NCBI GenBank assembly: GCA_019096065.1
Contig: JAGUCH010000006.1
Location: 2,872,001 to 2,936,000, forward strand
Reading direction: 5' to 3'
Source of the DNA: Paracyclopina nana
Taxonomy: Eukaryota > Arthropoda > Copepoda > Cyclopoida > Cyclopettidae
DNA: 64,000 nucleotides
The translations under genes were made by a program, and so were the position numbers. This document shows positions 35,847 to 46,900 of this stretch, piece by piece (positions within the stretch are counted from its first letter, which is position 1; each line of letters begins with the position of its first letter). Under the pieces are notes generated by a model. That model saw only the letters and a list, made by a program, of their open reading frames with translations. It was not told where the DNA came from and searched no databases.

Positions 35847-38800
35847 TTAAATCTGTTCAATGAGTCTGACCGTCTGTTTTCTATGTCTGACATGCTTTGT
35901 GGCCGTCGGTGGTGGTTGACTTACAGCGGGCACGGAGGATGGAACTGGTGGACGCGTTAATACGTCTCGAAGGCGATCCAATTCCATAGAGTTAAAATCC
36001 GACATCGTTTCCTCCTGAGCTGCTCTCAATTCGTCAGGGTGTTGTTGGGCCACGAGTCTTGCTGCAGTTACCAACTTTAATGACTCTTCGGTGTCGTCTG
36101 GGTCGGAGCATTGGAGAGGTATGAGAAGCTCTGCAGATTTTTCGTAAAAAACCGGTAAATCACTATGGGGCACGATCATCCTAATATAAGCTCGTCGAGC
36201 AATTCCGTCCGAATCCTCGTACGTGCGATGCACTCTGGCTACGGGCCATTGGAAGCGTTGCTTGAATAGAGCTTTGTCTAGAACAATGACGGCGTCGCCG
36301 GCTTTTAGATTAGCTCGATGATTCTTCCATGTGTTTAACTTTTGTAGCTTGTGAACAATATGTTTTGCCCAGTACTGCCACATAGCTTGAAGACACGCAT
36401 CGGTTTTTTGTAGGACTCTGTCTCGTGTGGTGATTTCGGAGGGATCGATGACAGGCGTTAGATCTCCTGGTGGTCCTTTCGTGAGAAAATGGTTGGGCGT
36501 TATTATGAACCCCTCAAGCTCTCCCAACGGTCTACCATTTACGAATCCCTCTGATTTTACTATTAACGTTTTGAACAACTCAATTGGTGTCACCATGGAG
36601 TCGAAGTAGCTATAGAAAGTTCGTTTGAAGATTTTGACGGCTGCTTCCACTAAACCATTGGCGTGTGGGGTGTGTGGAGGCGAGAGTGTCCAATGTAATA
36701 CTCCAATTTGTGCACCGTATTGTCTTAGCTCCTCCCAAGCCATATTGTGCAGCTTCTCCACCATTTCGTGGTAGCGTGGATTGATCGATATTTCGTTTCT
36801 TAGGCCAATGTAGTTTGATCCTCCATCACTGCGCAGCAAATAGGGGGTGCCTCTGCGGGCTATAAAACGATCCAGAGCTCTCTTGAGTTCTTCAGTTGTC
36901 AAATCGTAGACTTCTTCTACGTGTATAGCCTTAGTGTGCCTGCATATGAATATGGCCACGTACATGTCGTACGAGCTCCTCAGAAAGGACACTTTGAAAG
37001 GACCACAGAAGTCAGTGCTAACATATTTGAATGGCAGCAGATCCGTGATGGGGATAGCATTAGCAGGAAGTAGCCCCATATGTGGTGGCAAAGCCATTGC
37101 TTTCCTTCTTTGACATATGCCACATCGTTTTAGAATGGTTTTCATCAATTTTGTGGCTGAGACTATGTGGTGCGTAACTTGTGCGTCGCACAGATATCTT
37201 GTCAATCCATAGCCACATCCTACCTGCTTGTGGATCTTGTTTAAGTAAGCCTTCGCCATGGGACCCATCAGAATCAATTGTTGCCTGCCGATCCACTGTA
37301 TTTGAGAATTGGCTAGTCTGCCTTTGGTGCGGAACTCTCCATAGTAGCCAATAATAGGATCTAGCGTCGCTAACACCGACTTGGTGGGCCAACTTTTATT
37401 TTTCAAGAAGTAGGAGAACTCGGCTCCCAAATACTTTTGTTGTTGCGTCGCAACCAATTGTATTTCGGCTCTTTTGATTTCTTCCGGAAATAATGGCCCC
37501 CTGAATTTAAAAAGTCCCCTCTGCATAAACCTTTTAGCTCGCGCCCAGACTCGCACCAATCTGTCGTAATCGGAGAATTTCTCCACTATTGGAAGTTGAA
37601 GGTTTTTATAACATTTCCATTTGTACTTAATGGCCTCCGCAGGTAGTAAATGGGAGGGGATTATGAACAGGGGCATGGCGACCGCGGGTTTGGCCTTCAT
37701 GGCCTTTAATGGCTTCAGTTTTTCTGCGTTTTGTGCCACTACCGCTGCCAGCTCATCATCTGTGGGCTTTATTTTGGTGGCGGGCCACTCATTTTCAGTC
37801 TTTTTCAGATAGCTGGGACCATGTATCCAAAGAGTGCTAGCGGCCAGCTCCTGAGGCGTGCAAGTGCGAGTGGCATAGTCAGCTGGGTTGCACTTGGTGT
37901 GCACCTTTCTCCACGGCCACTCCCCCACTGCTTCGCAGATTTTGGTGACCCTTCGACCTACATATTGAGCCCAGTTACAAGCTGGCTTACTTATCCAGGT
38001 AAGAACACATGTGGAGTCAGTCCAAAACACCACCCGGTCTACCCGATCCAACTCTCTTAGGAGGTTGCTGGCATAGGTGGCGCCTAGTACGGCAGCGTTC
38101 AATTCCATCAAGGATATAGCCCTCACTTCCTTTAGAGGTTTAACTTGTTTCCTGGAGCCCAAGATGGTCACATCCACCTCGTTGCTCGGGTAGGTGACTC
38201 TCAGATAGGCTACCGCTGCCAAGGCCATCTCCGACGCGTCTACAAATACGTGCAGTTGTATGTTATTAGCGTACTGAGTGCGAGCAGTTCTGGGAAAACG
38301 TAGCAGTTCCATTTTCTGGTTGTCTGCTATGTATTGTGCGAAATCCTTGACAATATCCTGTACTCCCTCGTCGTCGACGTAATCCAGAGCGGTGTCCCAA
38401 TCAATGGGAATGGTCCTCCTTGCCATGTGTACCCGTTGAAGGAGTAGTGCTCCCCGGAGGGTGATGGGGTCTATCAATCCTAAAGGGTCATACTGGGTGG
38501 GCACGTATTTAGTCATCGACCTCAGGGTTGTTGGCTTCCCTTCATTGTTGTCTGGAATAGGTGGGTATATTATCTTGTCCGATACCGTATCAATGTAGAG
38601 TCCTAGTGCCTTTGTGACATGGCTCTCCTGAGGTTCGATGGCGACGCCAGAAACCCGCAGTTCTTCTGGAATTCCCTCGAGTACTATTGGGTGGGAGCTT
38701 CCCCACTTCCGGAAGGTGAGCGCCGCTTCCTCTCCAATCTCTCTTATTTCTTTGATGGCTTGAATGGCCTGAGCCTCCGTCTCGAAACCAGCCACCAAAT

Positions 38801-41800
38801 CGTCTACATATAGTGCTTCGTTCAGCGCCTTGTATCCCAGTGGATGAGAGGTTTGATAATTGGCGATGTGATGTTTTATGGCGAAGGTTGCCATGCATGG
38901 TGCTGAAGCCGTGCCAAACACCACTGATGATGCCTCATAATGATTACCCTGCCAAACAAACCTCTGATACTTCCGCGACGCGGGGTCCACTTTGAATCTG
39001 AGGAACATTTTGCTTATGTCAGCAACTACAAGTATTGGAGCCGCTCTCGCTCTCAGAAGTACATTATGCACGTCGCTCTGTAACTTCGGTCCTGGTAAAA
39101 GGGCGTCATTGAGGCTCTTCCCATCATGCTTTCTTGCCCCATCAAAGACCAGTCTGATTGGCATAGAAGGCTTGTCTAGTCTGATGACGAGTAGCCAATC
39201 CAAGTATCTGCCGTCGTCGAGGTCGTCCAGCTCTGGATCTAGCAGGCGGATGAAGCCCAAGTCTAGCCATTCCTCTATTTCTGCTTTGGTTTTGTGGTAG
39301 GTGTCTGGTTGCCACAGTAAGAGTCTTTTCTCTAAAGCTGAGGTGTCTTTCAGCACTTTCAGCCTGTTTGACCGAAAGGCAGGCTCACCTTCCCTCCACA
39401 TTAAATCCATTTGGAGCGCCCTGCTTCCTAATCTTGTGATTGTCTTGGTGAGAATGTCCAGGGCTTTTTGCTCATTAATACTCATGCGTTTGCTCTCCAT
39501 GGGGGGATGGGAGTTCACCCGATCTGGTTCCCAGATGGCTTTGATGATCTCTGGTGGTGGTCCGTTGTGACCCCCGCATGCGTCGCATGGTGGTGGGTTG
39601 TTGCTTTCAATCTGGTAGGCCTGATTGGGAATGACAGCCGCATGCATTAAATTCACTGGATGCTGAGGCTTGAAAACCTGGTTTGAGTAAGTTATAACTC
39701 TTCCTATTTTCATGTCTACCACATAAGGCTCCCCTGGCTTGTCATGTACGACTTTTTCCACCTTCATCAACTCGAACTGATCAATACCCAGAATGATGTC
39801 CGCGACGCGGTTAGTAGCATAATCGGGAAAATGTAGACTGGCCAAGTCTTGAAACTTCTTTTTCAGCGCTGCTATCGGAGGCATTTTTATGGTGTCTGGA
39901 ATTTCTGGGGTTGTGTGGGCTACAAATTCGTATTCTTCTCCTGTGGCTGTTGTCATGTTCATGCTCACAATCTTGCTCGGGATCCACCTAGTCGTAGTCA
40001 GCATCCTCAAAAGCTGATCGTCCCTTGGTCCCTCCAGGCCCAACCTCTTTGCTACTGAGTCTCTAATATAAGAATTCTGCGCGCCACTATCCACAAACAC
40101 ATTAACTAGCAATCTCACGTTCGGTTTTTTGGGATTGCAGATGTACACGGGCACCACATTGAAGCACACGGTCGGTAGTTTCAGTGGCGCCGAGCAGTTG
40201 TTGTGTGCTTTGGAGCCTATCTCCTTTTTACCCCCCTTTTTGGGTTGGGGCGCGCTGGGGGCCGTTACAGTCATGTGAATTTGCTCTTCCTCATTGTCCA
40301 AATGTAGCAGGTTGAGTTGTTGTTGAATGTGTGTGAGCGAGTTATTCATATCGTTGAGTTGTGTAGCCGTGGTTATTGCTGGTTGAGGGTGCGGTTGAAT
40401 AGGTGCCGCAGATCTGATCTTTTTATTTTGCTTTTTCTTCCAGACGGCATGAATGAGGGTGTGGTGGTCCGTGGCCTTGCAGGTATCACAGGAATTTTGT
40501 TGCTCACAATCGGCAAAGTTGTGAATTCCCAGCAGACATTTGAAGCACGCCCTGATCCTGTGCAGTTTTGTCATGCGATTTTGATCCGTCATGGCGAGGA
40601 AAGCAGGGCACTCCGGAAGAGTGTGGTTTCCTCTGCACTGTGGGCACGAGGCATAGCTTCCTTTTTTATCTGGCATTACTTGTAGTAGGTGAACCTCGTC
40701 CGTAAGGTCAATCAGCTCTTCTTCTAAGCTGTCATCCGGAGTTGGTAGAATGTCGTCAATTGCAGCGTGCATAACGGCTTGCTCTGCCTGTAGTACATTT
40801 AAAGCTCTATGTTTTCTCTGCTTGTCTTTCAGGAATTGTCCCTTGGTGGCCATTTTGTTGCGATGCAGACCTAATATGGCTTTGACATAATTGTCAAAGT
40901 GTTGGAAATTGAAACTGATGAGCCCTCTATTTACCAACCATGAGTCCATATGTTCCTGCGTCGCAGGGTCGACATTTAAGCACGAAAATACAAAAGTGTC
41001 AAACTGGCCATTGTGGAGGGCTTGCTGCCCGTGCATGTAGGTGATTTGTAGAAATACGTTTCTGATTTCGCTCTGGCTCAACATCAAACTTTCGTAACTT
41101 TTCTTGTTCATAGGTGGCAAAGCCCTTAATTGTGCCAGCAGGTAGCTCAGATGGCGTTCCTCGTTGCCATAATGTGCGTCGAGCTCCTCTAATGCAGCTA
41201 TGTAGGTTTCGTAACTGGCTTGTTTGTTGGCCACGGCATAATGGGCAGGTCCTCCCATCGTTAGGCTGCATAGGCGGGCCCACTTTTCATGGAAGGAGAC
41301 TGTGGCGTTTTCGTGTACGAAGGTACGAAAGTTTTCCCTAAACGTGAAGTATTGGCTATCATCCCATCCATCGAATTTGACCAGTGCAATGGGCTCCATC
41401 TTAATGTTGGGTTTTACTCCAGGCCCAGGTGGCGCGTCTCCCACATCCTTCCAGAAGCTTTCTGGGTTTTGCTTGCGATCTATATTCTGCGTTGTGGGAT
41501 TTGTATTAGGCGTCGTCAATGGGACCGCTGGAGAGAACGTATTGTTTCTTTTTAGGATGGAGACTGAAGGAGAGGTTAAATTTTCTCTATTTCTGTGCGC
41601 GGTAAGTTCCTTCAATGCGTGAAATAAGTCCTTTGCAGTATGGTAGGTTTCTACGTCTTCTTCCGGCAGTCTGTCGGGCTTGACCAGTGTCAGCAACGCT
41701 TCTCTCCTTGCCTGATATCGCCCCATGACGAACAGGGCTTTTTGTTGCAGCGCCTGGATTTCTTCTGAGTCGGCCATTGCGGAAACGGCGGCCTTCATCA

Positions 41801-43589
41801 GGTCCACTTGCGACGCAAGATGTTTGACCGATTCGTGATAGTCACGGACGAGGGCGCTCCATGCCTGTTTTTGGTGGTCGTCCAAACCCTCCCGAGGTGC
41901 CAAAGGGTCTTTCACTGTGGAATATGAGCCGAATGACACTTGTTTGAGGGGTGATCTCCACGAGCTTTTCTGCGAAATACCAGGGGGCGGCCTTGAGGTG
42001 TCAGGAAGGTTTGTGGAAGTCCGCACGTCCCAACGAGAGGGGGGAGGAATCTCCAGCATTCTGTTGAGATATGCTGTTCTCCAGTCCTGTGGCAACCTCG
42101 GATCTTCGGAACCCGGCTGGGTATGTCTCATATAGTTATTCTTTTCAATCCTCTGTTTGTAATACGCCTGTTGTGTTAGATCTGCTTCCCTCTTCTGATA
42201 TTCCGTGATAGTCATGGTGATCACTTTGCCGCCGTCATTTATGGTGACGTAACCAGGGGGTGGAGCGTTGATGCGGTCAGCCCCTCCTTTAGGGGGTGCT
42301 TGTGACTCTTCGTTGCTAGACTGCGACCACGTCGCGGGCGAGCGATCATCCCTAGCAAGCGGTAAATTAGCGGGATTGGCGGCGGGATGGGGTGGTTCGT
42401 ATTGTTGACCTGTGGACGCGTCGCGTTGGTTCAATAAATCGTGGTCTTTTATCATTCTTAGCATTTTGTTAAGATAGATGGTGCAGCCATTGCAGCAACG
42501 GTCACGTAGCCGCTTTAAATCTGCCGACGGAGGTTGGAGACTTGCGCCGCAAGCCAGCATATACTCGTCCATAGTCTCTTCGAGATGAGCCAAATAGAGC
42601 TGCAGGTTTTGGCTATTTTCTTCCAAATACTCTATAGTTGGTGCCTTCTTTGATTTCAGATCCCTTTTGATTTGATTCAAGTGTTGCCCTATTTCGTCAA
42701 ACAGCTCCACGAAATGTAGTCCAACCCTTTCCATGTCGGCCAACGCCTGTTGTTGTCCAGGAGTGATGGGCCCCTTTCCTTTGCCAACAATCTTGCTGTG
42801 GCCCTTGAATGGTACAGCCTTAGGCGGGTTTTGTTTTTCTATCAGCCTCCGTGGGTCCGTTGGGTCTTCAATGATGTTATACTCTGGAGGCTTCTGACTC
42901 TGCTGCATTTGCTGGTCTTGGTCTTCTGCTTGGTTGGCGACGCCAGATGTGCCGTCTGGGGCAACTACGGTGTTATCTTGAGACGTCGTCGACTGATCGG
43001 TGTTGGGGAGAGAGCTTTTACCAGTGGGTTTTGGCCCTTGATATGATTGACCTAATTGATCGGCGCCTGTCTGGCTGGGACCGGGAGCAGGAACAAACGG
43101 AGTTTCAGTTCTGGCTGCTACATGCGACGAAGCAGATTGCGTGGCAGAGGCCCCTGCTTCTAGCAGCTGCCGTCGAGCTTGTTCGTACTCAGAACTAGGT
43201 GGCTGCCGGGTTACCTGCGGGTTGCTCCCCTGTCTGCCTGTTAAACCCACCCCTGGTGTCTCCCCTATTGCGACGATGCCGCTCAAGTTTTCCCATCCTG
43301 CGTCTTGAGTGGGCGTACGTGATATTCTACTTCTGGAGAGAAAAGGTTGCTCGTCTGTATCCTGATCTCCCATTGGCGTGGTTCTTGCCTTTTGTAGCCC
43401 TGCTAGAATTGTGGGTGTACCTTTTCCTCTGCCCAAGGCCTTCTTCCTTTTGGCTTGAGTGTAGGGGGACTTTTCTAGCTCCAAAGGACTTCCTTGCCAA
43501 GGTGATTGCTTCCTCTGCCTTTTGCTCTGCCGAACTGGCTCTGGGATGTTTGCCCCGTCGGCTGGCTTTTTCAGAGTTTTCCTCGGCAT
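35847..43589 (-). CDS. BEL/Pao Gag-Pol polyprotein
   Basis: A single frame encodes about 2580 residues from the ATG at 43589; the frame is also open upstream into the primer site and LTR. In residues counted from the upstream end of the open frame at 43676: a long polar N-terminal Gag part; the DUF1759-type capsid region (near 769, FDGWDDSQYFTF); three zinc knuckles (about 1016-1070: CPQCRGNHTLPEC, CFKCLLGIHNFADC, CDTCKATDHHTLIH); a retropepsin-like protease with DSGAQ (about 1195); reverse transcriptase with YVDD (about 1620); RNase H (FVDAS about 1811, ELNA, WTDS); integrase zinc-finger region (HH and CGIC); integrase core DDE (STDFCGPF about 2221, RSDGGSN about 2284, GLVEAAVK about 2342); and a C-terminal DUF5641-type region. 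All catalytic residues looked for are present. No frameshift is needed between Gag and Pol. Confidence 0.95.
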   Translation of the reverse strand: MPRKTLKKPADGANIPEPVRQSKRQRKQSPWQGSPLELEKSPYTQAKRKKALGRGKGTPTILAGLQKARTTPMGDQDTDEQPFLSRSRISRTPTQDAGWENLSGIVAIGETPGVGLTGRQGSNPQVTRQPPSSEYEQARRQLLEAGASATQSASSHVAARTETPFVPAPGPSQTGADQLGQSYQGPKPTGKSSLPNTDQSTTSQDNTVVAPDGTSGVANQAEDQDQQMQQSQKPPEYNIIEDPTDPRRLIEKQNPPKAVPFKGHSKIVGKGKGPITPGQQQALADMERVGLHFVELFDEIGQHLNQIKRDLKSKKAPTIEYLEENSQNLQLYLAHLEETMDEYMLACGASLQPPSADLKRLRDRCCNGCTIYLNKMLRMIKDHDLLNQRDASTGQQYEPPHPAANPANLPLARDDRSPATWSQSSNEESQAPPKGGADRINAPPPGYVTINDGGKVITMTITEYQKREADLTQQAYYKQRIEKNNYMRHTQPGSEDPRLPQDWRTAYLNRMLEIPPPSRWDVRTSTNLPDTSRPPPGISQKSSWRSPLKQVSFGSYSTVKDPLAPREGLDDHQKQAWSALVRDYHESVKHLASQVDLMKAAVSAMADSEEIQALQQKALFVMGRYQARREALLTLVKPDRLPEEDVETYHTAKDLFHALKELTAHRNRENLTSPSVSILKRNNTFSPAVPLTTPNTNPTTQNIDRKQNPESFWKDVGDAPPGPGVKPNIKMEPIALVKFDGWDDSQYFTFRENFRTFVHENATVSFHEKWARLCSLTMGGPAHYAVANKQASYETYIAALEELDAHYGNEERHLSYLLAQLRALPPMNKKSYESLMLSQSEIRNVFLQITYMHGQQALHNGQFDTFVFSCLNVDPATQEHMDSWLVNRGLISFNFQHFDNYVKAILGLHRNKMATKGQFLKDKQRKHRALNVLQAEQAVMHAAIDDILPTPDDSLEEELIDLTDEVHLLQVMPDKKGSYASCPQCRGNHTLPECPAFLAMTDQNRMTKLHRIRACFKCLLGIHNFADCEQQNSCDTCKATDHHTLIHAVWKKKQNKKIRSAAPIQPHPQPAITTATQLNDMNNSLTHIQQQLNLLHLDNEEEQIHMTVTAPSAPQPKKGGKKEIGSKAHNNCSAPLKLPTVCFNVVPVYICNPKKPNVRLLVNVFVDSGAQNSYIRDSVAKRLGLEGPRDDQLLRMLTTTRWIPSKIVSMNMTTATGEEYEFVAHTTPEIPDTIKMPPIAALKKKFQDLASLHFPDYATNRVADIILGIDQFELMKVEKVVHDKPGEPYVVDMKIGRVITYSNQVFKPQHPVNLMHAAVIPNQAYQIESNNPPPCDACGGHNGPPPEIIKAIWEPDRVNSHPPMESKRMSINEQKALDILTKTITRLGSRALQMDLMWREGEPAFRSNRLKVLKDTSALEKRLLLWQPDTYHKTKAEIEEWLDLGFIRLLDPELDDLDDGRYLDWLLVIRLDKPSMPIRLVFDGARKHDGKSLNDALLPGPKLQSDVHNVLLRARAAPILVVADISKMFLRFKVDPASRKYQRFVWQGNHYEASSVVFGTASAPCMATFAIKHHIANYQTSHPLGYKALNEALYVDDLVAGFETEAQAIQAIKEIREIGEEAALTFRKWGSSHPIVLEGIPEELRVSGVAIEPQESHVTKALGLYIDTVSDKIIYPPIPDNNEGKPTTLRSMTKYVPTQYDPLGLIDPITLRGALLLQRVHMARRTIPIDWDTALDYVDDEGVQDIVKDFAQYIADNQKMELLRFPRTARTQYANNIQLHVFVDASEMALAAVAYLRVTYPSNEVDVTILGSRKQVKPLKEVRAISLMELNAAVLGATYASNLLRELDRVDRVVFWTDSTCVLTWISKPACNWAQYVGRRVTKICEAVGEWPWRKVHTKCNPADYATRTCTPQELAASTLWIHGPSYLKKTENEWPATKIKPTDDELAAVVAQNAEKLKPLKAMKAKPAVAMPLFIIPSHLLPAEAIKYKWKCYKNLQLPIVEKFSDYDRLVRVWARAKRFMQRGLFKFRGPLFPEEIKRAEIQLVATQQQKYLGAEFSYFLKNKSWPTKSVLATLDPIIGYYGEFRTKGRLANSQIQWIGRQQLILMGPMAKAYLNKIHKQVGCGYGLTRYLCDAQVTHHIVSATKLMKTILKRCGICQRRKAMALPPHMGLLPANAIPITDLLPFKYVSTDFCGPFKVSFLRSSYDMYVAIFICRHTKAIHVEEVYDLTTEELKRALDRFIARRGTPYLLRSDGGSNYIGLRNEISINPRYHEMVEKLHNMAWEELRQYGAQIGVLHWTLSPPHTPHANGLVEAAVKIFKRTFYSYFDSMVTPIELFKTLIVKSEGFVNGRPLGELEGFIITPNHFLTKGPPGDLTPVIDPSEITTRDRVLQKTDACLQAMWQYWAKHIVHKLQKLNTWKNHRANLKAGDAVIVLDKALFKQRFQWPVARVHRTYEDSDGIARRAYIRMIVPHSDLPVFYEKSAELLIPLQCSDPDDTEESLKLVTAARLVAQQHPDELRAAQEETMSDFNSMELDRLRDVLTRPPVPSSVPAVSQPPPTATKHVRHRKQTVRLIEQI

Positions 43590-43645
43590 GTGGGGAGAAA
43601 AGTGATCTACCTCTAGCGTACTCACTAGATTAGGCTCGGGAGAGG

Positions 43646-43663
43646 CCCCACGTTGGGCGCCAG
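43646..43663 (-). promoter_or_regulatory. primer binding site, tRNA-Lys(CUU) type
   Basis: Minus-strand TGGCGCCCAACGTGGGGC starts 2 bases inside the 5' LTR. It is complementary to the 3' 18 nt, including CCA, of eukaryotic tRNA-Lys(CUU), the primer type used by tRNA-Lys1,2 retroviruses. The match is from knowledge of that tRNA; no tRNA gene is in this window. Confidence 0.85.
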
Positions 43664-43665
43664 AT

Positions 43666-43977
43666 GTTTCTAGCAAGAGGATGCAACGCTACGCGTAAAG
43701 ACGAGAGCCCTAATTGGGAGTCAAGATATGACAAATGCAACGCATCCATACATGTTTTCATATAAAAGAGTGCTGCATCGCAGCTAAAAGTAATAAATGA
43801 TGAAGTTCACATGAAATATATATATTCGACAAAACAATATCTTCATTGGTGTGAGGTAAAACAAGTACTGAATAAAGAGCACAGAATAGGGGGCAGAGAT
43901 CCAATGGCTGCCACTGAGAAGACGGCGCGCTGAGCTTCAGCTTGAGACCGTGGAGAGCGCTCAAGTACCACGTAACA
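43666..43977 (-). repeat. 5' LTR of the BEL/Pao element
   Basis: The 312-bp LTR is identical to the left LTR except for one missing G (GAGATGC against GAGGATGC, near 43680). Such high identity indicates a recent insertion. It should contain the element's promoter. Confidence 0.93.
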
Positions 43978-43982
43978 TCATT

Positions 43983-46900
43983 ACCAGCCAAAAAGTTAGT
44001 GTTACACATCCTGTCTGCTACAGCCCCCAAAAAAGCATGCTGAAGCATCATAATAAAAGTTTGAAAAAAAGGAAGGCTAGTAGTACTGCTACAAATACTG
44101 CATACATATACAGCTTTGTTGAATATCATCATGAGATCTTTACAGTCATATATATAAGCCCAGTTGTTTGCACCTGTAGTAGCAGGAGCAGCAACTCTGT
44201 GCTTTTCGGCATATTTAGTCACAAATGTTGGCTGCTCAGTAAATCTTGCCTATTTCACCCCATAATTCAATGGTCTGTATACGTTAGATATTTTTCAGTT
44301 TTTAGCTAATTTGCGGTGTGACATGAGTCAGATGGATGGCATTTCACGGCGAACCTTTCAATTTGTGGTCGATCAGTGTCCAATATGTCGTCTCAGAGGG
44401 TCACGCCTCTCCCTTTCTTAGATAGGGAAAAGCTGCTGCTGTAGGGGGGAAAATGTGTCAATACCTTATAAACACACGTGGCCATGCTCAATTTCAGCAG
44501 CCAAACATCTGTTTGAAGTAGAAACTTGCGCGTGGTCAAAGCAGCCTTAGCATACCAGATTAGTTAGGTGGTCATGTTTGGACATGATCCATTTATTATG
44601 AATGGCAAACAATATTCAGCCACTTGTAAAACAACACAAGTGATGTTGCCCTTTAAATACAGTGATCAAAGAAGCGAACGAACAAAATAAAGATAGGAAA
44701 GTTGTAGAAATGCAATGGAGCGCTTGAAAAATAGTTTCAAGAGTTGTGATAAATCATGCAAGCACAATTGAAGCTGTTTTAAAAAACTGCTGTGCAGCTC
44801 CTGTTTGAATAGTCAATAGCTAGCGAAAAAGGGAAACTTTCAAAATCTTGACACCATCCATGGGTGGGGGAATGCAAAGATTATCGTCAAGCTGTAGACA
44901 CTTTTATTGAGCCAGAGAGTATAGCAGCATCTTGCAATAAATAGCTGTGAATTTGCATCATGATTCATCCAAATTGTATGCATGCAGCTGCTACAGCTAG
45001 TAAAGAAGCAGATCAGAAACCGATTTGCCAGCCTTAATCCTCCCTTTTAAAAAGAAAGCATAAATCATGTCACCGCCTCATTTCCATACTGATTAATTAA
45101 AGCGTAGTATGTCGTTTACGCGAGCAGAGCTTTAGGCAGTTTGAGAAACAAGCCCTGCATGAGCTTTCTTGATTTTTCACAATTCTTCAAAATTACTCTC
45201 AGTACTAAAATCCAGAGCTTTTCTTGCCTATTTGTCCTAGGCTTTTCAAGCTAATCAACAAAAATCGGCCTTTTGATAGATTTTCATGAGTAATTGAATT
45301 CAGGCTGGCAATTCAATGAATTTAGGTTCACATGCGGTGTAGTGTAACTTTAAGCACTAATGCTATGCTTGTCATCATGGTTGTCGTGCAAGTAATTGAA
45401 TCTTGAATGCCATTACTTTAAATGGAGCATGTCTAGAGATGTCTCCCCGATAAAAACTGCATAATGTACATATAGCACCATATACAGCAGCAGTATGATG
45501 GACAAAAACAAGATTACTGCAGCTAGTGTAAAACATGATGGTGACAACTTATAATACAGGAGCTAGTAGCGAGATCCATTTGCAAGCCAAATGGATCCGT
45601 GATAACCACCAAAAAAGCAGCTGGATCCCCCCAAAATTGGAGTCAGTTTTTCTTGTTGTTGTTGGACAAATTATGACAGGGAAACGCCCTCTTGAATCCC
45701 TCTCCCCCTTTTTATGTTATGCCACTGCTATCATGTCAGATAATATGTTGCATTATGCAACTTTTTTTTGTCTGCTCCTACTATGATGCTGGACCTAAAT
45801 GGGATTAGGAGTCTCCATACTAATATTCACACCTTTGGAAGGCAGTTTCCCCCACTGTGTTGCATTAGCTCACTGTGTATATGTTGCAATTGCTGTGTGG
45901 GGGAAATGTCTGAGCGACAGAAGTGCAAAACCTGACAGCCTTAGTTGAAAATGGCCTTTTGACCACTTTTTTCTCCAGATTGGACGATATAAAGACATTA
46001 CTAGACTAGTATGTGACCTTTAACTACTCTCAGGAATTCACCCTTTTGATTCTTCTCTTCCACAGGTTTCTAAGGCTTGAAATGTTAGCTTGTCGTGACT
46101 TCTTTTGAAGAGACCTCTCTAAACTGGCTTTGACACTGAAATAATCTGCCGACAAGACGTTAGATCACGATCAGAATTTTTGGTATAGAGCTGCGAAGAG
46201 AGATGATCTTCAAAAAGAAATGCTAAATAAACAGGTATCACCTTTTTGCCCCACTATCAAAACATCACCAATGTTTTCTATTCACAGTCTTTTTGAAGTT
46301 GAAGATGATGCCACCACCATATGGAAAAGTTTTCCTTTTTTTCTTGGGAAAATACACATTTCTCTTTTTTCGTGTTTGTGATGGCAGAAATTCAGTATTG
46401 CAATAATGGCGTGACAAAAGGTGATATCATGCAGCTTTTTTTAGTTGCTCGGGCCTAGAGTCGACCAGTCAACGAGCTCCGCTTCTTGACAAACTTTCTC
46501 ATTGGCTCAAGAAGTTGGCGCAATTTGCTCGCGCATCTCTCTTCTCAATGCAGACCTTTGCACTCACTAAAAAAGGGTAATTTCTAAATAAGTGCTACCT
46601 TCAGTTTCCCCACTCCTTTTTTATGATTGTGTCTGCAACACAATTTAATTATTTTAACAAGAGTGCATCAAAAAGTAATGATGAAAAATGCAATTAAAAG
46701 TGTCTATTCTGGTAGCACTTTTTTTCTAATAGCGTTATCCTAAACAGAACAACGTTGTTTGCGAGTTCTCTTTTGAGATAGCGCGCTCTAGCGCTTTAAA
46801 GAGGAGAAAGTGAAGGCACGAAGCCATATTTTGGTAGCTTTAGATGGCAAAGTGTCCAAAGTGGGTGGTTGCAGCTGAAATTGAATACATCATAGCATGA

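Larger units (their letters stand above)
32194..43977 (-). mobile_element. full-length BEL/Pao LTR retrotransposon with an extra large ORF
   Basis: The element is 11,784 bp and is flanked by a 5-bp target-site duplication, TCATT (32189-32193 and 43978-43982), as expected for BEL/Pao. The LTRs run 32194-32506 and 43666-43977, start TGTT and end AACA, and differ only by one missing G in the right copy. Read on the minus strand the order is 5' LTR, primer binding site, gag-pol in one frame, a 221-bp gap, a 990-codon second ORF, polypurine tract, 3' LTR. The DUF1759-type Gag, DSGA-type protease, RT, RNase H and integrase order is that of BEL/Pao. Both ORFs are open throughout, so this is a young and possibly still competent copy. 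Its ORFs are more GC-rich than the flanks. Confidence 0.95.

Noticed and set aside
43758..44222. 154-codon minus-strand frame crossing the LTR boundary
   Set aside because: It runs from flanking DNA into the LTR; the shared C-terminal part also appears in the other LTR, so it is incidental.
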